In this document: in pieces, positions 7,348 through 15,807 of the stretch
Numbering within the stretch: position 1 is the stretch's first letter
Layout: every line of letters starts with the position of its first letter
NCBI GenBank assembly: GCA_002332905.1
Contig: DDAM01000035.1
Location: 1 to 45,699 of the forward strand
Reading direction: 5' to 3'
DNA length: 45,699 nt
DNA from: Firmicutes bacterium UBA2058
GTDB lineage: Bacteria > Bacillota > Clostridia > Tissierellales > Sedimentibacteraceae
The notes under the pieces: model-generated
Database searches by the model: none
What the model saw: only the letters and a program-made list of their open reading frames with translations
What the model was told of the DNA's origin: nothing
Position numbers and translations under genes: made by a program

Positions 7348-9081
7348 ATGATTTCGGTTGAAAAATTAAATAAAATATTGAAAGAAAAGTATAATGGAAG
7401 AGTAACCGCTACTGAATATAATAATGTCTTAAGGCTAGAAGGTTGTCTAGATAGCTGGAAGGATATTGTTGAAGCTGGCAGCATATGTGCTGATAAAAAA
7501 AGTCGAAGATATGTTGTTAATAATATTATACTGAAGGATGTAAATACGTGTACTATGAAACTTCCGAAACTAAATGATAAGTTACTAGATCATAAAAAAA
7601 CTGACGTTTTAATTATTGGAGCAGGCATAGTTGGTAGCGCTATAGCTAGAGAGTTATCTAGATGGAATTTAGATATACTTTTAGTTGAAAAAGAGCATGA
7701 TGTTGCTATGCAAGCATCATCACGCAATGATGGTATGATTCATCCAGGTATTGACTTGAAAAAGGGTCAGATTAAGCAAATGTATAATTCTAGAGGTAAT
7801 AATATGTATCCGCAAATATGCAAAGAGCTTGATGTTGATTTTGAAATGACAGGTCAATATTTATGCTTTAAGGATAAATGGATTAAGTATGTCTTACCAT
7901 TTATAATTAGACACTGGAAAAAAATGAATGTTCCTGTTATAATTGTTAATAAAAAAGAATTATATGAAAAAGAGCCTTATCTGGCCGAAAATATAGAGTG
8001 TGCCTTGCAATTTCCGACTGCAGGTATTGTATGTCCTTACGGTTTAACTATAGCTTATGCGGAAAATGCTATAGAAAATAGTGTATCTTTAAGCTTAGAT
8101 ACAGCTGTTTTAGATATGAATGTTAAAAATAATAAAATAGAAAGCGTTATTACTAACCGTGGGATTATATACCCTAAAATAGTAATTAATGCAGCTGGCG
8201 TATTTAGTGATAAAATTGCAGAGCTTGCATGTGATAAATTTTTTTCTATACACCCGCGAAAGGGTACAAATATAATTATGGATAAAAAATCAGCATATCA
8301 AGTAGCTACAATTGCCTCCTTATTTGGAACTATCGCAGTCAAAACATCACATTCAAAGGGTGGCGGAGTTGTGTCTACAATAGATGGCAATCTTTTAGTA
8401 GGACCAGATGCTGAGGAAACGTATCAAAGAGAAGACTATTCAACAAACATAGATAGTATTAATAACACAATTAATAAACAAAAAAATACATCTCCATTAT
8501 TAAATAAACAAGACATTATAACTTACTTTACAGGTGTTAGAGCAGCTACATATGAAGAGGATTTTGTGATTTGCGAGGGTAAAAGTACAAAAAACATTAT
8601 TCACGCTGCAGGTATACAGTCTCCAGGGCTTACAGCTGCACCAGCTATTGCAGTTGATATAGCAGATATGACTGTAAGAATGCTATCTAAAACACAAAAA
8701 GTATTAAAGAATGAGCGGTTTAATCCAACTAGAAAGTCAATTCCAAAAACATCGAAACTTCCAGATAATGAAAGACAAAAATTAATTGAAAAAAATAGCG
8801 ACTACGGAATTATCATCTGTCGTTGTGAAGAGGTAAGTAAGGGTGAAATTAAAGATGCTTTAAATAGACCTGTGCCATGTGACACTATAGATGGTGTAAA
8901 AAGAAGAGTCCGTCCTGGTATGGGAAGGTGTCAAGGAGGATTTTGCAGTCCATTAGTTGCAGAAATCATCAGTAAAGAAAAAAATATACCTATATATGAA
9001 GTCACTAAAAATGGTGACGGAAGTAATATAGCCAGTGGACGTACAAAGCAAAGTACAAAAGGTGGTGATGAAATTGAATAA
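7348..9081 (+). CDS. GlpA-like FAD-dependent glycerol-3-phosphate dehydrogenase with BFD-type iron-sulphur domain
   Basis: Flavoprotein of the DAO/GlpA family, 577 residues. After an unusual N-terminal extension of about 85 residues (see findings) comes the FAD-binding Rossmann motif VLIIGAGIVGSAIA (88-100), then the catalytic domain with SSRNDGMIHPGID and the FTGVRAATYEEDF region. The C-terminus is a BFD-like [2Fe-2S] domain with four cysteines in CRC...GRCQGGFC, as in anaerobic GlpA. The family oxidises sn-glycerol-3-phosphate, or a substituted form of it, to the dihydroxyacetone phosphate and passes electrons on through iron-sulphur partners. GGAGG lies just before the ATG. It is the first gene of the operon and overlaps the next by 14 nt. 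The context (AGPS-like enzyme) raises the possibility of a 1-O-alkyl substrate. Confidence 0.85.
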   Translation: MISVEKLNKILKEKYNGRVTATEYNNVLRLEGCLDSWKDIVEAGSICADKKSRRYVVNNIILKDVNTCTMKLPKLNDKLLDHKKTDVLIIGAGIVGSAIARELSRWNLDILLVEKEHDVAMQASSRNDGMIHPGIDLKKGQIKQMYNSRGNNMYPQICKELDVDFEMTGQYLCFKDKWIKYVLPFIIRHWKKMNVPVIIVNKKELYEKEPYLAENIECALQFPTAGIVCPYGLTIAYAENAIENSVSLSLDTAVLDMNVKNNKIESVITNRGIIYPKIVINAAGVFSDKIAELACDKFFSIHPRKGTNIIMDKKSAYQVATIASLFGTIAVKTSHSKGGGVVSTIDGNLLVGPDAEETYQREDYSTNIDSINNTINKQKNTSPLLNKQDIITYFTGVRAATYEEDFVICEGKSTKNIIHAAGIQSPGLTAAPAIAVDIADMTVRMLSKTQKVLKNERFNPTRKSIPKTSKLPDNERQKLIEKNSDYGIIICRCEEVSKGEIKDALNRPVPCDTIDGVKRRVRPGMGRCQGGFCSPLVAEIISKEKNIPIYEVTKNGDGSNIASGRTKQSTKGGDEIE

Positions 9082-10333
9082 AGAATATTTTGATGTAGCT
9101 GTAATAGGAGGAGGACCAGCAGGACTTGCAGCTGCATTGTCAGCAAAAAGAGAAGGTAAAACAGTAATTCTTATAGAACGTGAAAAACGACTTGGTGGCA
9201 TTTTAAAACAGTGTATACATGATGGATTTGGATTAATTAGATTTGGTGAGAAAATGTCAGGACCTGAATATGCTCAGCATTTTATAGATGAGTTATTGAG
9301 TAAAGATATTGAGGTTGCACTTTTAACCTATGCTACTAAAATAGAGAAAATTAATGATAGCATTAACATAACCTTAGTAAGCAGTAAAGGTATGAGATAT
9401 GTTAGTGTAAAAAGTCTAGTCCTTTCTACTGGTTGTAGAGAGAGAACAGCTAAACAAATATCAGTTCATGGAACTAGACCAGCGGGAGTGTACACAGCAG
9501 GAACGGCACAGTATCTTACTAATATATTCGGAATACTTCCTACAAAACGCTGTGTTATTCTAGGCAGTGGAGATATAGGATTAATTATGGCGAGAAGACT
9601 GACGCTTGAGGGTGCCAGTGTACTAGGTGTATACGAAGCTAAAAAAACACCTAGTGGCTTATCAAGAAACATAAGCCAATGTTTGCATGATTTTAATATA
9701 CCATTATATACTGGAAAAACTGTAACAAAAGTGTTTGGAAATTTACGGCTAGAGGGTGTAGAAATTTCAGATGTTGATGACAATATGAATGTTATTGAGA
9801 ACACAAATGAATACATCAGCTGTGATAGCTTAATTTTATCAGTTGGGCTAATACCTGAGAATGAGCTGGCAGAAACACTTAATATTAAGCTCGATATTAA
9901 AACAAAAGGTCCTATAATAGATCAAAACTATATGACATCAATTGATGGAGTATTTGTTTGTGGAAATGCACTTCATGTTAATGACTTAGTTGATTATGTT
10001 TCTGAAAGTGGAGAAGAAGCAGGGAAGTCAGCAGCTAACTATAGGTATGAAAACACTCATCTTGTTCAAATACAAAGTGACAACAATTTTTTGTATACAG
10101 TTCCGCAAAACATAGACTTAGGCTCAAATCATGATAAAGTAGTAATCTTTTTTCGTTCTAAACATGAACTTAAAAAGACACTTGTAAGCATAACTGTAGA
10201 TGGTAGGGAAATATTTAAAAAGAAATATAAAGCACTTCGCCCACCTGAGATGGAAAGAATAGAAATTGACTTTGAAAAGGCAAATATAACAAGGGAAAGT
10301 AAAATAATGATGTCTATAAAGGAAGTAACGTGA
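9068..10333 (+). CDS. NAD(P)/FAD-dependent oxidoreductase, GlpA partner
   Basis: Pyridine-nucleotide/FAD oxidoreductase of about 421 residues, with an N-terminal VAVIGGGPAGLAAALSA dinucleotide-binding motif and a second nucleotide motif, CVILGSGDIGLIMARRL, near residue 170. Members of this family regularly sit between a GlpA-like gene and a DUF1667 gene in Firmicutes and are thought to form an electron-transfer complex with them, replacing GlpB. The ATG at 9068 overlaps the end of the previous gene and is preceded by AAAAGGTGGTG; an in-frame ATG at 9035 lies further inside that gene and lacks such a site. No iron-sulphur cysteines are obvious apart from scattered ones. The physiological electron acceptor is not visible. 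Confidence 0.85.
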   Translation: MKLNKEYFDVAVIGGGPAGLAAALSAKREGKTVILIEREKRLGGILKQCIHDGFGLIRFGEKMSGPEYAQHFIDELLSKDIEVALLTYATKIEKINDSINITLVSSKGMRYVSVKSLVLSTGCRERTAKQISVHGTRPAGVYTAGTAQYLTNIFGILPTKRCVILGSGDIGLIMARRLTLEGASVLGVYEAKKTPSGLSRNISQCLHDFNIPLYTGKTVTKVFGNLRLEGVEISDVDDNMNVIENTNEYISCDSLILSVGLIPENELAETLNIKLDIKTKGPIIDQNYMTSIDGVFVCGNALHVNDLVDYVSESGEEAGKSAANYRYENTHLVQIQSDNNFLYTVPQNIDLGSNHDKVVIFFRSKHELKKTLVSITVDGREIFKKKYKALRPPEMERIEIDFEKANITRESKIMMSIKEVT

Positions 10334-10383
10334 AGAAAAGCATTCACGCTGTGAAAAAAAACATTCACGATATGGAGGTTAAA

Positions 10384-10734
10384 ATGGAAGAAATAATATG
10401 TATAGTTTGTCCAAACGGATGTCATATGCAAATTGATGGCAAAGAGCAAATTAAGGTGATAGGTAATTTGTGTAAGCGAGGAGAGGAATTCGCCATACAG
10501 GAACTTACTAATCCAATGCGCAGCTTGACTACCACAGTGAGAACAACAAGCAAAGATATGCCAATGTTACCTGTTCGTACTAAGGGGGAAATACCAAAAT
10601 CTAAAATTGAAGAAGCTATGATGGTTCTTAATAAGATTGAAATTTCAAATTCTGTTACATGTGGTGAAGTAATTTTAAAAAACATATTGGGATGTGATTG
10701 TGACATAATTGCTACATGTAGCCTAATAATATGA
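10384..10734 (+). CDS. DUF1667 cysteine-rich protein of the GlpA-like complex
   Basis: Small protein of 116 residues in the DUF1667 family. The N-terminus has the conserved ICIVCPNGCHM motif and NLCKRGEEFAIQE follows, four cysteines likely to bind an iron-sulphur cluster or metal; the ELTNPMRSLTTTVRT stretch is the family signature. The C-terminal tail holds a further CGDCDC-like group of cysteines (ILGCDCDIIATC). I set the start at 10384 because GGAGG at 10375-10379 is ideally placed; an in-frame GTG at 10330 is not. The family almost always accompanies the two oxidoreductases encoded just upstream and is presumed to be their small electron-transfer subunit. Confidence 0.8.
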   Translation: MEEIICIVCPNGCHMQIDGKEQIKVIGNLCKRGEEFAIQELTNPMRSLTTTVRTTSKDMPMLPVRTKGEIPKSKIEEAMMVLNKIEISNSVTCGEVILKNILGCDCDIIATCSLII

Positions 10735-10756
10735 AAGTATGAAAGGATGTAAGGCT

Positions 10757-12286
10757 ATGCAATTTGTATTAACCTTTGATGTAGGAACACAAAGCGCAAG
10801 AGCAATGCTCGTAAGTCCAACAGGGGAAATTGTTAAAAAAGTAAAAACAACATTTGAAAAACCATACTATTCAATAAATCCAGGTTGGGCTGAACAAAAA
10901 CCAGAATTTTATTGGAACGCAATTTGTCAAGCTAGTTTGCAGCTAAAAAATGACGCTGGAAAATTATGGGATGATATCATAGCAGTAACATGTACATGCA
11001 TTAGAGATAGCTGTCTTTGCGTAGATGAAAATGCTTTACCACTTAGGGATGTGATATTGTGGCTTGATAAACGCGAGGTAACGACTCTAAAGCCACTTAC
11101 AAGATTACAAAGAATATTATTTTCAGCAGTTTCAATGCGTGAATCAGTTGAGCTTCAAAGAAAGGTATCTGCGTGCAATTGGATAAGAGAAAACGAGAAG
11201 GAATTATGGGATAAAACATACAAATTTATTTTTTTATCCGGATATTTTACATATAAATTTTCTGGAAGGCTGATTGACTCCTGTGCAAACATGATTGGGC
11301 ACATACCTTTTGATAGTAAAATCAGAAAATGGATGAAGTCTGATGATTTAAGAAGATGTATATTTAATGTGGAACAAGAAAAACTATGCGAATTAGTTGA
11401 ACCCGGAACAATTGTAGGGCCAATTACCGAAAAAGTAAGTATTGAAACTGGAATAACTGAAGGCTTGCCATTTATAGCAACGGGATCAGACAAAGGCTGC
11501 GAAACTCTAGGCTTATCCTGTTCCACACCGGACAAGGCTGCTATAAGCTTTGGAACTACCGCAACTATACAATTAACTACTCCATTTTATATGGAGCCTT
11601 TGCCTTTTATTCCTGCATATCCATCAGTTATAAAGGAGCATTATAATCCAGAGGTACAAATTTATAGAGGATATTGGCTTATTTCTTGGTTTAAAAAGGA
11701 GTTTGCAGCTAAGGAGGTAGAGGAAGCGATCATAAAAGGTGTTTCAGCGGAGGAGCTTTTAAATTCTAGACTTAGAGAAATCCCTCCCGGATGCAATGGA
11801 CTTGTATTTCAGCCGTATTTTACACCCGGTGTTGTTATGCCAAAGGCAAGGGGCTCTGTAATAGGTTTTTCTGATGTTCACTCAAGACTACACATTTATA
11901 GAGCAATAATAGAAGGCATAAATTACGCTTTAATGGATGGACTTAAATCACTTGAAAAAAGAGGAAAGCTGAAGGTTAAAGAGATTTTTGTTGCCGGTGG
12001 TGGTGCTCAAAGTGATGAAATTTGCCAAATAACCGCGAATATGTTTGGAGTACCCGTTAAACGTATCCAAACCTATGAGGCCAGCGGACTAGGCAGTTCG
12101 ATAGTAGCCTTTGTAGCAAAAGGAGTTTTTTCGGACATAAATGAAGCAATTAAATCAATGGTACATATAAAAGATGAATTTTTACCAGACGAAGAAGAAC
12201 ATAAACTTTACGAAAAATTATTTAATGAAATATTTAGTAAGATATTTAAAAAGCTTTTTCCACTCTATAAAAAAAGCTTTGAATAG
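10757..12286 (+). CDS. FGGY-family kinase (glycerol/xylulose kinase type)
   Basis: Sugar or polyol kinase of the FGGY family, about 509 residues. The N-terminal phosphate motif is LTFDVGTQSARAMLV; the C-terminal domain shows GINYALMDGLKSLEKRG and the ATP-binding EIFVAGGGAQSDEICQI motif. Sequence ISFGTTATI matches the family's central hinge. The start at 10757 has AAAGGATGTAAGG upstream; an ATG at 10739 is possible but overlaps that binding site. Within the operon it should phosphorylate the substrate that the dehydrogenase then oxidises, that is, glycerol or a substituted glycerol. It is more divergent than housekeeping GlpK, lacking the classic GlpK motifs I would expect, so a different polyol is plausible. 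Confidence 0.85.
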   Translation: MQFVLTFDVGTQSARAMLVSPTGEIVKKVKTTFEKPYYSINPGWAEQKPEFYWNAICQASLQLKNDAGKLWDDIIAVTCTCIRDSCLCVDENALPLRDVILWLDKREVTTLKPLTRLQRILFSAVSMRESVELQRKVSACNWIRENEKELWDKTYKFIFLSGYFTYKFSGRLIDSCANMIGHIPFDSKIRKWMKSDDLRRCIFNVEQEKLCELVEPGTIVGPITEKVSIETGITEGLPFIATGSDKGCETLGLSCSTPDKAAISFGTTATIQLTTPFYMEPLPFIPAYPSVIKEHYNPEVQIYRGYWLISWFKKEFAAKEVEEAIIKGVSAEELLNSRLREIPPGCNGLVFQPYFTPGVVMPKARGSVIGFSDVHSRLHIYRAIIEGINYALMDGLKSLEKRGKLKVKEIFVAGGGAQSDEICQITANMFGVPVKRIQTYEASGLGSSIVAFVAKGVFSDINEAIKSMVHIKDEFLPDEEEHKLYEKLFNEIFSKIFKKLFPLYKKSFE

Positions 12287-12309
12287 TAAAAGAGAAAGGA
12301 TGATATAAA

Positions 12310-14046
12310 ATGTCACATGCATATAAAGGTTTCGAGCCAAAATGGATAAAAGGAGAGTTTCCAAAGAATTCTTACCGTTCTATATTTAAATGGGGTGATC
12401 CGTTACAAATCAAAATACCAAAAGAATCATTATATAAAATGCTTAAAGAGACATTTCATTTAGATGATGAATTTTTTAAGGAGTATAAGGAAAATTTAGG
12501 ATTTGACAAGGTAGAATATGATATACCGATTAAGCTGAAAGAAAATCAGATTAAAAAATTTAAGGAAATTGTCGGAGAAGATTATGTTCGTACAGATGAT
12601 TATGCGCGACTTTCGGTTGCATATGGTAAAACTATGTATGATATATTAAGGCTTAGAAACAAAATCGTTGAGAATATACCTGATGCTGTAATATATCCTG
12701 ACACTAAAGAGCAAATAGAGAAAATTGTAGAATTTTGTTCTGAAGAAAAAATCCCAGTGTATGTTTATGGCGGAGGTTCATCTGTAACTCGCGGAGTAGA
12801 ATGTACAAGGGGTGGAATTTCACTTGATATGAGACTTCGTTTTAATAAGGTTATTTCTTTTAATGAAATTGATCAAACTATCGTAGTTGAAGCTGGGATG
12901 AGTGGTCCAATATTAGAGGAAGTTTTAAATGACGCAGTGAAGCTATTTGGTGCTAAAAGACCTTATACATGCGGTCATTTTCCACAGAGTTTTGAATATT
13001 CTTCTGTAGGAGGGTGGGTTGTTACGAGAGGTGCTGGACAAAACTCTACCTATTATGGTACAATAGACGATATAGTTATAGGTCAAGAGTATGCAACTCC
13101 AAAAGGTAATATAAAAACTGATACATATCCTAGAAAAGCTACCGGTCCTGATATTGGGCACATCATGATGGGTAGTGAGGGGGCATTTGGTGTTCTTACT
13201 CATGTTACACTAAGGGTATTTAGGCACATGCCTGAAACAATCAAAAGATTTTCATTTATGTTTAAGGACTGGGATACAGCACAAAAGGCTGCTAGAGAAA
13301 TAATGCAATCTGAGGGTGGTTATCCATCTGTATTTAGACTATCAGATCCGGAAGAAACTAGAATTATGCTTAGATTGTATGGTGTTGATGATAGTCCACT
13401 TAGACATTTATTTAAGGTAAGGAATTTTAAGGAAGGTGATATGTGCTTATTCTTAGGATTTACTAATGGTGAAAAAGGCTTTTCTAAAAACTGCGCTAAG
13501 GTAGTTAAAAAAGTTGCTAAAGCTCATGGTGGAATGAGCCTTACAGGTATTGTTACTAAATCATGGGAAAAAGGTAGATTTAATGATCCGTATATGAGAG
13601 ATACTATGCAAGATTTTGGTATTGTAACAGACACTATGGAATGTAGTGTCAACTGGAGCAATATGTCTAATGTTCATCGTGAAGTTAGAGCATATTGTAA
13701 ATCTAGGCCGGACACAATATGTATGACTCACATGTCACATGTTTATCCTCAAGGTGCAAATTTATATTTTATATTCATAGCTAAAATGAGTGATCCTATG
13801 GAATATAAAAATTATCATGCAGGTATTTTAGATGCTATTCAAAAATCGGGAGCATCTATGAGTCATCATCATGGAATAGGAAAAATGTTTGGACCTTGGT
13901 TAGAAGGATATATAGGACGTAACGAATTTGATATCTTCCGAGCTTTAAAAAATCATTTTGACCCAGAAAATATTATGAACCCTGGTGGAACATTAGGTCT
14001 TGATATTGAAGAAAATGAAAAAAGATTTTTAAGGGGAAAACTATAA
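12310..14046 (+). CDS. FAD-binding oxidase/AGPS-like enzyme (alkyl-DHAP synthase family)
   Basis: A 578-residue protein of the FAD_binding_4 (VAO/PCMH) superfamily. The FAD domain shows VYVYGGGSSVTRG and the SSVGGWVVTRGAGQNSTYYG stretch that marks alkyldihydroxyacetonephosphate synthases. Near the C-terminus (519-521) it has the HHH triplet in SMSHHHGIGKMFGPW, matching the active-site SHHHG motif of AGPS, and it ends with the usual DPENIMNPG. AGPS exchanges the acyl chain of acyl-DHAP for a fatty alcohol to make the ether bond, using FAD catalytically. Here the enzyme follows a kinase and a glycerol-3-phosphate-dehydrogenase set. I infer it may run on alkyl-DHAP, making or breaking a glycerol ether. 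A D-lactate or glycolate type oxidase is the alternative, but the HHH motif argues against it. AAAGGA precedes the ATG. Confidence 0.8.
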   Translation: MSHAYKGFEPKWIKGEFPKNSYRSIFKWGDPLQIKIPKESLYKMLKETFHLDDEFFKEYKENLGFDKVEYDIPIKLKENQIKKFKEIVGEDYVRTDDYARLSVAYGKTMYDILRLRNKIVENIPDAVIYPDTKEQIEKIVEFCSEEKIPVYVYGGGSSVTRGVECTRGGISLDMRLRFNKVISFNEIDQTIVVEAGMSGPILEEVLNDAVKLFGAKRPYTCGHFPQSFEYSSVGGWVVTRGAGQNSTYYGTIDDIVIGQEYATPKGNIKTDTYPRKATGPDIGHIMMGSEGAFGVLTHVTLRVFRHMPETIKRFSFMFKDWDTAQKAAREIMQSEGGYPSVFRLSDPEETRIMLRLYGVDDSPLRHLFKVRNFKEGDMCLFLGFTNGEKGFSKNCAKVVKKVAKAHGGMSLTGIVTKSWEKGRFNDPYMRDTMQDFGIVTDTMECSVNWSNMSNVHREVRAYCKSRPDTICMTHMSHVYPQGANLYFIFIAKMSDPMEYKNYHAGILDAIQKSGASMSHHHGIGKMFGPWLEGYIGRNEFDIFRALKNHFDPENIMNPGGTLGLDIEENEKRFLRGKL

Positions 14047-14178
14047 AAAATATATGTTTTAAATTGGGAAATAAGCGTATATATATAAATATAATAAATA
14101 TAATAGGAATAGATATAATACATTTATATATATAATAAATAAAAAAACATTTTTTTAAAATAAAGGGAAGGTGAAATA

Positions 14179-14832
14179 ATGTTAGTTAAAGCAATAATGA
14201 TTCCATTTAGTCAGCTACAATGTCTTTCTGTTGAAAATACAATAGAGGAAGCATTAAGCATTATAGAGGAAAATAGACTTTTATCATTGCCTGTTGTTAA
14301 TGAAAAACAGTTCGTTGGTGTTATTTCAAAAGAACACATGTACGAAGAGTATTTTAAAAACTATGAAGCATTATCTAAACTTGATTTCTTAAACAAAAAA
14401 ATAAAAGATTTAGTAAAGACAAAAATTATGACAATTAATCAAGAGCTTCCAATAGAAGATGCAGCAGCTATTTTCATAACTTCTAAATATCGCTTTATTC
14501 CAATTACAGACGGTAAAAACGATCTGGTAGGTATAGTAACTCATCAATCTATATTTAAGCAATATCAAAAAATATTTGGAGACAGAGTAAATGTACTTAC
14601 TATTTATACTAGTAATTTCAAAGGTACTATTGCAAAAATGACTGATACTATAGCAAAAGCTGGCGGTAATATTAAAAACATTGTTCAAATAGATACTAAC
14701 GTAATGAATTTGCAGGAAATCTATTTAAGTATAGATTGTGAAGACTTTGATAAGGTCGTTATGGCTCTTAAGAAAAATGGTTATAACGTTAGAACAGCTA
14801 TAAAAGACGATGGTAAAGAAATAAACTATTAG
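14179..14832 (+). CDS. CBS-pair and ACT domain protein (AcuB-like)
   Basis: A 217-residue soluble protein with two CBS motifs (about residues 5-60 and 75-135) that normally bind adenine nucleotides, followed by an ACT domain (about 140-217; VLTIYTSNFKGTIAKMTDTIAKAGGNI) that normally binds an amino acid. This is the AcuB-type arrangement. It probably senses an energy or amino-acid signal, but no target is visible. AGGGAAGGTG lies just before the ATG. It has its own terminator; the preceding 132-bp gap is very AT-rich and has no gene. Confidence 0.8.
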   Translation: MLVKAIMIPFSQLQCLSVENTIEEALSIIEENRLLSLPVVNEKQFVGVISKEHMYEEYFKNYEALSKLDFLNKKIKDLVKTKIMTINQELPIEDAAAIFITSKYRFIPITDGKNDLVGIVTHQSIFKQYQKIFGDRVNVLTIYTSNFKGTIAKMTDTIAKAGGNIKNIVQIDTNVMNLQEIYLSIDCEDFDKVVMALKKNGYNVRTAIKDDGKEINY

Positions 14833-14844
14833 AATAATTTTATT

Positions 14845-14875
14845 AAATAGCATACAGATACCTGTATGCTATTTT
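14845..14875 (+). terminator. Terminator of the CBS-ACT gene
   Basis: AAATAGCATACAG pairs with CTGTATGCTATTT around a short ATAC loop and is followed by T residues. It starts about 13 nt after the stop codon. Confidence 0.9.
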
Positions 14876-14947
14876 TATGCTTTCCTTACAAAAATGAAAG
14901 GATATTGTAATCTAATTCTAAGGCAGTTTTAATAATTATGGATTATA

Positions 14948-14999
14948 ATATTATTAAATAATATTATTAAATAATATCATTAAATAATATTATTTAGAA
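14948..14999. repeat. Four 13-bp tandem repeats
   Basis: Tandem units ATATTATTAAATA at 14948-14960 and 14961-14973, ATATCATTAAATA at 14974-14986, and a degenerate ATATTATTTAGAA at 14987-14999. They lie directly upstream of the transglycosylase ribosome binding site and overlap a TATAAT box at 14944-14949. They could be a protein-binding array or simple slippage DNA. Confidence 0.6.
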
Positions 15000-15027
15000 T
15001 GGTTATTAAAAATCGAGGTATTGGATT

Positions 15028-15765
15028 ATGAAAAAAATAAAGTTAAAAAGTCTAATTTTAAATATATTTATAATTGCCTTTGTAGTAGCTGCAATATGTA
15101 TCATTCCTATATTAACTGATGGAATAGATATGTATAAAAGTGCAGTCAATGAAATGAGCATTGAGGATAAAATCGAGTCAATTAGAAGTTTGCCAAACTA
15201 CGTAAAAATTAATGATATACCGCAGAGCTTAAAAAATGCTACAGTTTCTGTAGAAGATCATAGGTTTTACAAGCATAATGGATTTGATTTTATTTCTACG
15301 AGCAGAGCAGTTATCGAAAATATCTCAAGCGGTGAATTAATATCTGGTGGAAGCACTATAACGCAACAATTGGCAAAAAATATGTTTTTTAGCTTTGAGA
15401 AGACCTACAGTAGGAAGATAGCCGAGTTAATAGTAGCATTTAGGCTTGAAAAATTGCTTGATAAGGATGAAATTTTAGAGCTGTATATGAATATTATTTA
15501 TTACGGAAACGGTTATTATGGTATTAAGGATGCTGCAAACGGATATTTTGATGTTGAGCCAAGTGAGCTATCAAACGAACAAGCTATAATTTTAGCGGGT
15601 ATACCGCAATCACCTAATTTTTACAGTCTAGCTAATCCAGATTGTAATATTAAGGATAGAACCAGTATGGTTGTAGCTACAATGGTAGAAAATAATTATA
15701 TTAATAACGAAGATGCAGAAGAAACTATATTGAAGACTTACCAGCTAATCGAAACATTTTATTAA
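15028..15765 (+). CDS. Monofunctional GT51 peptidoglycan glycosyltransferase
   Basis: Membrane-anchored transglycosylase that polymerises lipid II into glycan strands. A single N-terminal membrane segment (LILNIFIIAFVVAAICIIPIL) precedes a GT51 domain. Family motifs are all present: SVEDHRFYKHNGFD with the catalytic Glu, GGSTITQQLAKNMF, the RKIAELIVAFRLE stretch and ELYMNIIYYGNGYYGI. There is no transpeptidase domain, so at 245 residues it is of the MtgA type rather than a class A penicillin-binding protein. GAGGT lies about 9 nt before the ATG. It faces the glucosaminidase gene across a shared terminator; both act on the cell wall. Confidence 0.92.
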   Translation: MKKIKLKSLILNIFIIAFVVAAICIIPILTDGIDMYKSAVNEMSIEDKIESIRSLPNYVKINDIPQSLKNATVSVEDHRFYKHNGFDFISTSRAVIENISSGELISGGSTITQQLAKNMFFSFEKTYSRKIAELIVAFRLEKLLDKDEILELYMNIIYYGNGYYGIKDAANGYFDVEPSELSNEQAIILAGIPQSPNFYSLANPDCNIKDRTSMVVATMVENNYINNEDAEETILKTYQLIETFY

Positions 15766-15801
15766 AAAACCTACTCCTTAAAAAAATAAGAGTAGGTTTT
15801 T
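15764..15801. terminator. Bidirectional terminator between transglycosylase and glucosaminidase genes
   Basis: A 12-bp stem, AAAAACCTACTC and GAGTAGGTTTTT (15790-15801), flanked by A and T runs so it works on both strands. It starts at the transglycosylase stop codon and ends 7 nt before the other gene's stop. Confidence 0.9.
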
Positions 15802-15807
15802 GTAATT

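Noticed and set aside
14941..15000. CRISPR array
   Set aside because: The units are contiguous 13-mers with no spacers; this is a simple tandem repeat.
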